Positions 4,301-10,475 of a stretch of DNA of 10,475 nucleotides are shown here, in pieces. The stretch is from an uncultured Collinsella sp. (GTDB lineage: Bacteria > Actinomycetota > Coriobacteriia > Coriobacteriales > Coriobacteriaceae). How positions within the stretch are numbered: position 1 is the first letter of the stretch; the number at the start of each line of letters is the position of its first letter. Both the position numbers and the translations under genes were made by a program. Location: contig CAUBOH010000035.1 of NCBI GenBank assembly GCA_958437495.1, forward strand, positions 1-10,475. The letters are read 5' to 3'. The notes under the pieces are model-generated. The model did not search any database. It worked only from the letters and a program-made list of their open reading frames with translations, and was not told the origin of the DNA.

Positions 4301-5329
4301 CTACAGGTCGATGTGCGATTCCTTGATCGGGAACGGCTCCGCGAAGTGGCAGGCGCAGCAGTGACCCGGAGCAACTTCCTTAAACTCAGGAAGCTTCTCG
4401 GAGCAGATGCCCTGCGCAATCGGGCAACGCGTGTGGAAACGGCAGCCGGTCGGCGGATCCAGCGGCGACGGCGGATCGCCAGCGAGGATGATGCGCTTGC
4501 GGGTCTTCTGGATATCCGGATCGGGCACCGGCACAGCAGACAGCAGCGACTGCGTGTACGGGTGGTGCGGCTCACTGTAGAGCGTCTTCCAGTCCGAAAC
4601 CTCGACCATCTTACCCAAATACATAACGGCGACGCGATCGGAGATGTGCTGCACGACGGACAGGTCGTGGGCGATAAACAGATACGCCGTACCGAACTTG
4701 TCCTGAAGTTCCTTGAGCAGGTTCAGAACCTGGGCCTGAATGGAAACATCCAGAGCGGAAACGGGCTCGTCGCAGATAATAAGCTTGGGCTTCAGCGCAA
4801 ATGCGCGGGCAATGCCGACACGCTGACGCTGACCGCCGGAGAACTCGTGCGGATAACGGTTAATGTGCTCGGGGTTCAGTCCGACAACGTCGAGAAGCTC
4901 GCGGACACGCTCAATGCGCTCCTCCTTGGTGCCCACGCCGTGAATGGTCATGGGCTCGGAGACGATCTCGCCGATGGTCATACGAGGATTGAGCGAAGCA
5001 TAAGGATCCTGGAAGATAAACTGCATCTCACGACGCATGTCCTTGATCTCATGCTTGCTCATCTCGGCAACATCTTTGCCCTGGAAGAACACCTTACCGG
5101 CAGTCGGCTTGGTCAGACGCATGATGGTGCGGCCCGTGGTGGACTTACCGCAACCAGACTCGCCAACCAGACCAAAGGTCTCGCCAGGATAAATCTCAAA
5201 AGAGATGTCGTTCACAGCAGAGACGACGCGTTTGGAAAAACGCTTGGCGAACATGCCGGACTCTGCGGGGAACTCCTTAGAGAGGTGCTCGACCTTCAGC
5301 AGCGGAGTACGCTCGTTATTGTCTGCCAT
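4301..5329 (-). CDS. oppF: Oligopeptide ABC transporter ATP-binding protein OppF
   Basis: This 342-aa ATPase subunit of a peptide importer acts at the inner face of the membrane with OppD, driving transport through OppB/OppC. The visible motifs are Walker A GESGCGKS (56-63), Q-loop Q107 in IFQDPY, ABC signature SGGQRQR (164-170), Walker B LIICDEP (183-189) and the H-loop histidine at 221. After the ATPase core comes the Opp/Dpp C-terminal extension with Cys at 296, 302, 309 and 324/325/327 (C-x5-C-x6-C-x14-C). In DppD/OppD-type proteins this pattern binds a [4Fe-4S] cluster; here that is inferred. Its ATG directly follows the TAA of oppD with no gap, and GGAGGCGAGG precedes it, so the two are translationally coupled. 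It is the last gene of the operon. OppF versus DppF cannot be separated from sequence alone. Confidence 0.95.
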   Translation of the reverse strand: MADNNERTPLLKVEHLSKEFPAESGMFAKRFSKRVVSAVNDISFEIYPGETFGLVGESGCGKSTTGRTIMRLTKPTAGKVFFQGKDVAEMSKHEIKDMRREMQFIFQDPYASLNPRMTIGEIVSEPMTIHGVGTKEERIERVRELLDVVGLNPEHINRYPHEFSGGQRQRVGIARAFALKPKLIICDEPVSALDVSIQAQVLNLLKELQDKFGTAYLFIAHDLSVVQHISDRVAVMYLGKMVEVSDWKTLYSEPHHPYTQSLLSAVPVPDPDIQKTRKRIILAGDPPSPLDPPTGCRFHTRCPIAQGICSEKLPEFKEVAPGHCCACHFAEPFPIKESHIDL

Positions 5330-6421
5330 TTACGCCTCGCCTCCCTTCTTGGAATCCTTGCGCGTACGGGACGTCTCAGGAGCGTTCTTGAGGAACTCGG
5401 GGTCACCGGAGTAGTGGCACGCAGAGTAGTGACCAGACTCGGTGACAACGCGCTCGGGGCGCTGCTTGCGGCACTTGTCCGTCGCATAGGGGCAGCGAGG
5501 AGAGAAGACGCAGCCCTCGGGCAGGTTCATGAGCGAAGGCGGGTTGCCGTGAATCGGCGTAAGCGGCTTCTTCTCCTCGATGGCCTGCTCCGGAATGGAA
5601 CGAATAAGACCCCAGGTGTAGGGATGGCGGCTCTCGTAGAAGATTTCCTCAGCAGTACCGAACTCGACGGGACGGCCGGCGTACATGACCATGATCTTAT
5701 CGGCCATATCGGCGACAACACCCAGGTCGTGGGTAATCATGATGATGGCGTTGCCGTTCTTCTCCTGCATCTCCTGCATAAGCTCAATAATCTGAGCCTG
5801 GATGGTAACGTCCAGAGCAGTCGTGGGCTCGTCGGCAATCAAAATATCGGGATCACAGGCAAGAGCCATGGCGATCATGACGCGCTGACGCATACCACCG
5901 GAGAACTGGTGCGGATACTCGTTGACGCGCTTCTCGGGCTCGGGAATACCGACGAGGTCCAAAAGCTCGGTGGCGCGCTTGAGCGCTTCCTGCTTGGAGT
6001 AACCACGGTGCAGACGAAGGCCCTCGCCCACCTGCTTGCCGATCTTGTAGACCGGGTTCAGGGAGGTCATAGGATCCTGGAAGATCATCGCGATATCGTT
6101 ACCACGAATGTGCTGCATCTCTTCCTCGGTCATCTCGAGGATAGAACGACCGCGATAGCGAACGTCGCCGCCCTCAATCTTTCCCGGAGGCATCGAGATA
6201 AGACCCATGATGGTCATGGCGGTCACGGACTTACCGGAGCCGGACTCACCGACGACGCCCAGGGTCTCGCCGCGATCGAGCGTGTAGGAGACACCGTCGA
6301 CAGCGCGAACGACGCCATCCTCGGTGTGGAAATACATCTTAAGGTCATCGACCTCGAGCAGATGCTGGCCCTCGGGAACCGGCTGGTCCTTCAGGTCCAC
6401 ATAGTTCTTGTTCTTCTTCAT
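5330..6421 (-). CDS. oppD: Oligopeptide ABC transporter ATP-binding protein OppD
   Basis: This 363-aa ATPase partner of OppF carries Walker A GESGSGKS (58-65), Q-loop Q115 in IFQDPM, signature SGGMRQR (174-180), Walker B LIADEP (194-199) and H-loop H231. The C-terminal peptide-transporter extension has Cys 304, 310, 317 and 335 (C-x5-C-x6-C-x17-C), the spacing of the [4Fe-4S] site known in this family. The length is slightly above the usual 330-340 aa because of a charged tail (KNAPETSRTRKDSKKGG) that does not look like a domain. The gene starts two bases after the oppC stop; a ribosome site (GAAGGA) lies inside the end of oppC. Order, spacing and strand show it belongs to the oppABCDF operon. 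Confidence 0.95.
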   Translation of the reverse strand: MKKNKNYVDLKDQPVPEGQHLLEVDDLKMYFHTEDGVVRAVDGVSYTLDRGETLGVVGESGSGKSVTAMTIMGLISMPPGKIEGGDVRYRGRSILEMTEEEMQHIRGNDIAMIFQDPMTSLNPVYKIGKQVGEGLRLHRGYSKQEALKRATELLDLVGIPEPEKRVNEYPHQFSGGMRQRVMIAMALACDPDILIADEPTTALDVTIQAQIIELMQEMQEKNGNAIIMITHDLGVVADMADKIMVMYAGRPVEFGTAEEIFYESRHPYTWGLIRSIPEQAIEEKKPLTPIHGNPPSLMNLPEGCVFSPRCPYATDKCRKQRPERVVTESGHYSACHYSGDPEFLKNAPETSRTRKDSKKGGEA

Positions 6422-6423
6422 CC

Positions 6424-7359
6424 TTATGCGTCCTTCATCTTGACGTCGAGGGCGTCGCGCAGACCGTCACCCAGCAGGGTAAAGGCGAGCACCGTCGAGA
6501 GAATTGCCAGACCGGGCATGATCATCATCCAGGGAGCGGTCAGAAGATACTGCTGACCGTCCTGAATCATGGAGCCCCACGAAGGCGTAGGCGGAATAAC
6601 GCCCATGCCGAGGAAGGACAAAGCGGACTCGGTCAGAATGGCGCCGCCAATGTTCATAGTCGCGTAGACGACGATGGAGGCAACAGAGTTCGGGAAGATG
6701 TGACGCACGACGATACGAGCATCGGATGCACCCATCGCGCGCGCAGCGTCAACATAGTCGTTTTCCTTGACCGTCAGGATCGCGGATCGGAAGACGCGCG
6801 CAATCGAAGGCCAGCCGAGAATACCAATGGCGATAAAGACGTTCTGAAGACCGCGGCCGATAACGGCGATCATGGCGACAACGAACAACACGTACGGGAA
6901 CGCCAGGAAGATATCCGCACAACGCATGATGATCGTATCCCAGATGCCGCCATAGAAGCCGGCCAGGGCTCCCATGACCAGACCGATCACCGTGGAGATC
7001 GCGGTGGCCATAATGCCGACGGACAGCGAAACGCGTGCACCGTAGATAACGCGGACGAGAATGTCACGACCAAGGGCGTCGGTGCCAAACGGGTGCTCGG
7101 CACACGGAGCCAGCAGCGATGTCTCGGCCATGGTGGTCGAGTCGGAAGCCGTCGGCGAACCGAGCCAGGGCTTAGCCCACAAATCGGCGGTCAGGGCAAC
7201 CAAAACGACGATGATGATCCAGCAGACACCGATAACGGCGAGCTTGTTCTTACGAAGACGCTTAAAAGCGTCGCCCCACAGCGTGCGGGACTTGGCGGGA
7301 GCAGATGCGGCCTTGGTGGCGGTAGCCTGCTCCTGAGACTGAGAATCAGTTTCCTGCAT
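6424..7359 (-). CDS. oppC: Oligopeptide ABC transporter permease OppC
   Basis: A 311-aa inner-membrane permease subunit that pairs with OppB. It has a hydrophilic N-terminus (1-38, Gln/Ala-rich then basic), a first membrane span at about 41-61, an external loop with the family motif HPFGTDALGRDILVRVIYG (89-107), then further spans (about 110-135, 150-168, 172-190, 225-245 and 277-298). The cytoplasmic EAA loop that docks on the ATPases is DYVDAARAMGASDARIVVRH (201-220). The motif LGMGVIPPTPSWGSM (250-264) is typical of OppC/DppC. The start ATG has a strong, well-spaced ribosome site GGGAGGT about 7 bases upstream, in the 14-base gap after oppB. Confidence 0.95.
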   Translation of the reverse strand: MQETDSQSQEQATATKAASAPAKSRTLWGDAFKRLRKNKLAVIGVCWIIIVVLVALTADLWAKPWLGSPTASDSTTMAETSLLAPCAEHPFGTDALGRDILVRVIYGARVSLSVGIMATAISTVIGLVMGALAGFYGGIWDTIIMRCADIFLAFPYVLFVVAMIAVIGRGLQNVFIAIGILGWPSIARVFRSAILTVKENDYVDAARAMGASDARIVVRHIFPNSVASIVVYATMNIGGAILTESALSFLGMGVIPPTPSWGSMIQDGQQYLLTAPWMMIMPGLAILSTVLAFTLLGDGLRDALDVKMKDA

Positions 7360-7373
7360 GAGACGTACCTCCC

Positions 7374-8411
7374 TTAGGCCTTATCCGACGGACCGCCAAG
7401 GCGGATGCGCGGGTCGAGGAATGCATAGCTAATGTCGACGAGCAGGTTGATCACCATGACGACGACGACGATGAGCGTAACGCCGCCCATAACGATGGGC
7501 CAGTCGCGCATGCTAATGGCGCGATAGACCTCATAGCCGATACCGGGCCAGTTAAAGACCGTCTCGGTCAGGATGGCGCCCGAAAGCATGCCACCAAAGT
7601 CGACACCAATATAGGTAACGACGGGGATGAGTGCATTCTTAAGCGCATGCTTGATAATGATCGCGCGATTGGAGAGACCCTTGGCCTTTGCCGTACGGAT
7701 GTAATCCTGGTTCATGACGTCAAGCAGCTGCGAGCGCATAATACGGGCGGCATAAGCGGTCGAAACCGAAGCCAGCGTAATGGTCGGAAGCACATAGTGC
7801 ATCCAGTCCTGATACTGAGAGCTGGCACCGCCGGCACCCGAGATCGGCATGGAGAACGCACCGCCGGTGGCATCCTTGAGGATGACGCCAAAGAACAGCT
7901 GCAGCAGCATACCGAGCCAGAAGGCCGGGACAGCAACGAGGATCGACGTGGTGAGCGTTACCAAAATATCCCAGAAGGAATAACGCTTTACCGCCGAAAT
8001 GATACCCGCACCGATACCCATGATTGCCTCGAGCACGATGGCGCACGCGGCAAGTTTGACCGTATACGGATACTTCTGGGCAAAGATTTCCGTAACCGGC
8101 AGCTTGCGCTGGTACGAATTACCCAGATCGCCATGAAGCAGGCCGTTCATGTAATACAGATAACGGTCTACAAGCGACGTCTGAACGGGATCGCCGTTCT
8201 CGTCAAGGATCGCGTTGCCGTCCTCGTCCGTCTGGACCAGGTGATAGCGCACGCGAAGCTGAAGCTCTACCTCGGGGGACAGAGCCTTGTCTCCACCGAT
8301 CAGCTTGATCGGATCTCCCGGCACGATATTCTGGAGGGCGAACAGAATCAGCGTGACGCCCAAAAACACCGGGATGAACTGAAGCACACGTTTAACGATG
8401 TACTTACCCAT
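7374..8411 (-). CDS. oppB: Oligopeptide ABC transporter permease OppB
   Basis: A 345-aa inner-membrane permease. The first span is at about 9-29, followed by the family motif PGDP (31-34). An external region includes GDLGNSYQ (94-101), then spans at about 118-140, 147-176, 206-222, 262-285 and 305-330. The EAA loop is DYIRTAKAKGLSNRAIIIKH (236-255), and the C-terminus DPRIRLGG is typical. It is longer than the usual 306-320 aa, partly because of an acidic insert at about 61-79 (TDEDGNAILDENGDPVQTS) in the first external loop. GGGGAG lies four bases before the ATG. It follows oppA after a 156-bp gap with two stem-loops, and is the first gene of the tight oppBCDF block. Confidence 0.94.
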   Translation of the reverse strand: MGKYIVKRVLQFIPVFLGVTLILFALQNIVPGDPIKLIGGDKALSPEVELQLRVRYHLVQTDEDGNAILDENGDPVQTSLVDRYLYYMNGLLHGDLGNSYQRKLPVTEIFAQKYPYTVKLAACAIVLEAIMGIGAGIISAVKRYSFWDILVTLTTSILVAVPAFWLGMLLQLFFGVILKDATGGAFSMPISGAGGASSQYQDWMHYVLPTITLASVSTAYAARIMRSQLLDVMNQDYIRTAKAKGLSNRAIIIKHALKNALIPVVTYIGVDFGGMLSGAILTETVFNWPGIGYEVYRAISMRDWPIVMGGVTLIVVVVMVINLLVDISYAFLDPRIRLGGPSDKA

Positions 8412-8442
8412 ACCACTCCCCTATCTAGGGATTAACCTAAAT

Positions 8443-8470
8443 GGGATGCCGATCGCCAGACCGGCATCCC
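8443..8470 (-). other. Stem-loop between oppA and oppB, likely attenuator or mRNA-protecting hairpin
   Basis: GGGATGCCG (8443-8451) pairs with CGGCATCCC (8462-8470) across a 10-nt loop; the flanking T8442 and A8471 extend it to 10 bp. On the minus strand it is followed by ATTTAGG rather than a long T-run. A leaky terminator or a 3'-end protector here would leave more oppA than oppBCDF message, which is common in such operons (inference). Confidence 0.55.
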
Positions 8471-8485
8471 AAAATTACCATCAGC

Positions 8486-8512
8486 CAGTTTACCCCAGGT
8501 TAGGGGGAACTG
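8486..8512 (-). other. Second stem-loop in the oppA-oppB gap
   Basis: CAGTT (8486-8490) pairs with AACTG (8508-8512), and inside it CCCC (8493-8496) pairs with GGGG, leaving AGGTTA as the loop and a small internal mismatch. It lies between the oppA stop and the larger hairpin at 8443-8470 and may act with it in limiting readthrough or 3' decay. Confidence 0.4.
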
Positions 8513-8567
8513 TATGTTTCCCATGAGGTCTACGTAAATACTTGACCCACACGGAAGCTGCAAACTC

Positions 8568-10244
8568 TTAGGCGAGCTCAGCGGTACCCAGATCGGCGTG
8601 CTTCTGCGGATCGACATAGAGGTGCTTGATGCGATCGGAGCCGGCGATGGTGTGCGTGTAGAACATCACCGGGATGACCGGGCAGTCGGCAGCGACCATT
8701 GCGTCGGCCTCCTGCATCTTAGCGACGCGCTCCTCGTCGTCAACCGTGGTACGAGCCTCGTCGACCTTAGCGTCGAACTCGGGGTTGTTGTAACCAGAGC
8801 GGTTGTCGCCACCGAGGGAGTCGGAGTGGAACAGCGGATACAGGAAGTTGTCCATGATCGGGTAGTCGGCAATCCAGCCCAGACGACCGAACTGATAGTT
8901 AAAGTTCTGATACTGCTCGAGCAGGGCAGACCACTCGGGGGTATCGGAAGTAGCGGTAACGCCCACCTTGGCGAGGTCGCCGATGATGGACTCCATGATC
9001 TCCTTGTGGCCACCGTCCTGGTTGTAGGAAAGGGTCACGTTAATGCCACGATCGCCGTTAGCGCCAGCGGGAGCAACCTTGTCGAGGTACTCGTTAGCCT
9101 TGTCGACGTCGTAGGCGCAGAACTCCCATGCACCCTCCTTGTAGCCATCGATACCCGGAGGAACAATGCCGTCGGCGGGTGTACGGGTACCCTTGAAGAT
9201 GGTCTTGCAGATGGCCTCACGGTTAATGGCCAGGGAGATGCCCCTGCGCAGGTCGGCGTTGTTGAACGGCTCGGCCGTGTTGTTGCAAGTCAGGTAGTAG
9301 GTGGAAGGCTCGGCGCCGAGCAGCATGCGCTCGCCGTCGCCCATGGTGTAGCCGTCCTTGGACACGCCGCGATCCTTCTTGGCAGCGTCGATCTGAGCAA
9401 CGGGAACGTCGCAGATATCGAGGTTACCGGCCTGGAACTCCTTGTAGGCGGTCTCCATGTCCTTGATGACCTGGAAGTGGATGCCATCGATCTTGGCCTT
9501 GTCGCCATAGTAATCGTCGAACTTCTTGAGGTTGATCTCCTGACCATCCTCCCACTTGCCGTCCATCATGAACGGGCCGTTACCGATCGGGGCAAGGTAG
9601 AAGCTCTTAACATCGGACTCGGCGCACTCGGGAACCGGGGACAGAGCCGGGTGAGAGGCGACGAAGGGGAAGTCGGCGTAAGCGGAAGACAGCTTGACGA
9701 CGAGGGTCTCATCGTCGGGGCAAGTAACACCGCTGAGCTCGGTGGCGTTACCGGCAAGTAGATCGTCATAGCCCTCGACCATGGAAAGGTGATAGGAGAC
9801 CTCGGAAGGACCGTACTCGGTAGCGATGGCCGACTTGGTGTTGACCAGACGCTCCCAAGCGAGCTTGAAGGACTTGGAGGTAACGTCGTCACCGTTGTGG
9901 AACTTGGCCTTCTTGATCTTGAAGGTGAACTCGGTGGCGTCGTCGTTGGCCTCGAAGGACTCGCAAGCCAGCGGGACGATCTTGCCCTTCTCGGCGTCAT
10001 AGGAGGTCAGAGCGTCGAACAGCTGGTAGTTGACCTGAGTACCCTGATCTTCCTGGACGTTGTAGGGGTCGATGCAGACCGGGTTGTTGATGTAGAAGTT
10101 CAGCGTCGAACCGGACTCAGAACCGGAAGCGTCGCCGCCCTTCTTGCCGCATGCGGCAAGAAAAGCCATGGAGCTCGCAGCAAGGGTACCGCCGACAAAG
10201 GCGCGACGACCCATAACGGGCTGGTGGAACATAGAATCAGCCAT
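8568..10244 (-). CDS. oppA: Oligopeptide-binding lipoprotein OppA (SBP family 5) with Tat-like signal
   Basis: This 558-aa extracytoplasmic peptide-binding protein delivers substrate to OppBC. Its N-terminus reads MADSMFHQPVMGRRAFVGG, then a short hydrophobic stretch and the lipobox FLAAC (Cys32), followed by a Gly/Ser-rich linker. The twin arginine in GRRAFVGG suggests Tat export of a lipoprotein. The body is SBP family 5: the family signature region FTFKIKKAKFHNGDDVTSKS and KLAWERL lies at about 107-133, and binding-protein landmarks run to the C-terminus. The start at 10244 is chosen because AAGGAGG lies five bases upstream; an in-frame ATG at 10292 adds 16 residues without a ribosome site. 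An out-of-frame ATG at 10249 overlaps the same ribosome site. The exact substrate (oligopeptide, dipeptide or other) cannot be told from sequence. Confidence 0.94.
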   Translation of the reverse strand: MADSMFHQPVMGRRAFVGGTLAASSMAFLAACGKKGGDASGSESGSTLNFYINNPVCIDPYNVQEDQGTQVNYQLFDALTSYDAEKGKIVPLACESFEANDDATEFTFKIKKAKFHNGDDVTSKSFKLAWERLVNTKSAIATEYGPSEVSYHLSMVEGYDDLLAGNATELSGVTCPDDETLVVKLSSAYADFPFVASHPALSPVPECAESDVKSFYLAPIGNGPFMMDGKWEDGQEINLKKFDDYYGDKAKIDGIHFQVIKDMETAYKEFQAGNLDICDVPVAQIDAAKKDRGVSKDGYTMGDGERMLLGAEPSTYYLTCNNTAEPFNNADLRRGISLAINREAICKTIFKGTRTPADGIVPPGIDGYKEGAWEFCAYDVDKANEYLDKVAPAGANGDRGINVTLSYNQDGGHKEIMESIIGDLAKVGVTATSDTPEWSALLEQYQNFNYQFGRLGWIADYPIMDNFLYPLFHSDSLGGDNRSGYNNPEFDAKVDEARTTVDDEERVAKMQEADAMVAADCPVIPVMFYTHTIAGSDRIKHLYVDPQKHADLGTAELA

Positions 10245-10343
10245 GCCATCCTCCTTATGAGATAGGACAAAGAAATGTTCAGTCGGACACATGTCGAGAC
10301 AATCCGATCCGAACCATCAAAACGCCGCCCGTTGCTATGGCTG

Positions 10344-10372
10344 GTTATGCACAACAGGCCAACGTTTTGCAA
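10344..10372 (-). promoter_or_regulatory. Candidate promoter of the opp operon
   Basis: On the minus strand, -35 TTGCAA (10367-10372) and -10 CATAAC (10344-10349) are 17 bp apart; each hexamer matches the consensus at four of six positions. Transcription would start near 10337, leaving a leader of about 93 nt before the oppA ATG. The -10 overlaps one of two copies of TTATGCAC, so control by a binding protein is possible. Confidence 0.45.
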
Positions 10373-10394
10373 TACAGTAGCGCATTTTATGCAC
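10345..10394. promoter_or_regulatory. Two direct repeats of TTATGCAC upstream of oppA
   Basis: TTATGCAC occurs at 10345-10352 and at 10387-10394, 42 bp apart (about four helical turns). One copy overlaps the proposed -10 and the other lies upstream of the -35. This is a possible operator pair or a pair of -10-like elements. The rest of 10245-10475 shows no gene; TTGACT at 10461-10466 could be the -35 of a rightward promoter running out of the window. Confidence 0.3.
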
Positions 10395-10475
10395 GATTTG
10401 GGGCTAATTCCGGTTAACGGTCGAGAATTTCTTTAGTTGGGCGAAGTATGTGGGGATATTTTGACTCTGTTACAA

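Noticed and set aside
4313..6556. A 747-codon plus-strand open frame antisense to oppF and oppD
   Set aside because: It runs opposite two clear ATPase genes; such frames arise from GC-rich codon bias. The predicted protein is Leu/Arg/Gly/His-rich without known motifs, and no ribosome site was seen.
8598..9761. A 387-codon plus-strand open frame antisense to oppA
   Set aside because: It is fully opposite a strongly supported binding-protein gene and its composition (Val/Leu/Gly-rich) reflects the complementary codons.

Overview
The window looks like a chromosomal segment of a Gram-positive, moderately high-GC gut anaerobe of the class Coriobacteriia, most likely Collinsella or a close relative. 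This rests on the style of the proteins (a Tat-type lipoprotein signal on OppA, an RsbU/RsbW-type signalling pair) and on base composition, not on a database match. Every gene I can support lies on the minus strand, so transcription runs from the right edge to the left.

From right to left: (1) 10244-4301 is a complete oligopeptide ABC importer operon, oppA-oppB-oppC-oppD-oppF. A 156 bp gap with two stem-loops separates the binding-protein gene from the tightly packed permease and ATPase genes. (2) 4300-3707 is about 590 bp without a gene but rich in structure. It holds two long near-palindromes (3851-3975 and 4155-4286) with unrelated stems but the same internal-loop and apical-loop design, three abutting small palindromes between them (4036-4090), and a tRNA promoter. 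(3) 3706-3617 is tRNA-Leu(GAG), followed by an intrinsic terminator. (4) 3557-387 holds two signalling genes: a PAS-GAF-(GAF-like)-PP2C phosphatase, and a protein joining a STAS anti-sigma-antagonist domain to a GHKL anti-sigma-kinase domain. (5) 281-1 is a tRNA cluster, Gly(GCC)-Cys(GCA)-Gly(GCC), with a terminator-like hairpin in each spacer; the last tRNA is cut by the window edge.

How the parts work together: OppA captures extracellular peptides, OppB/OppC form the channel, and OppD/OppF hydrolyse ATP. The phosphatase would sense signals through PAS/GAF domains and dephosphorylate the STAS serine of the downstream fusion protein, whose own kinase domain would rephosphorylate it. The final target (sigma factor or other) is not in the window.

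The most interesting signal is the pair of long hairpins. Placed in a common orientation, both have a 28-29 bp perfect outer stem, an internal loop of ATTCCGCAG opposite CGAGGAC, an inner stem, and a 17-nt apical loop containing a mini-hairpin closed by a GAA triloop. The stems share almost no sequence yet pair almost perfectly. That suggests selection on structure, as in a structured RNA or a folded single-stranded DNA element.
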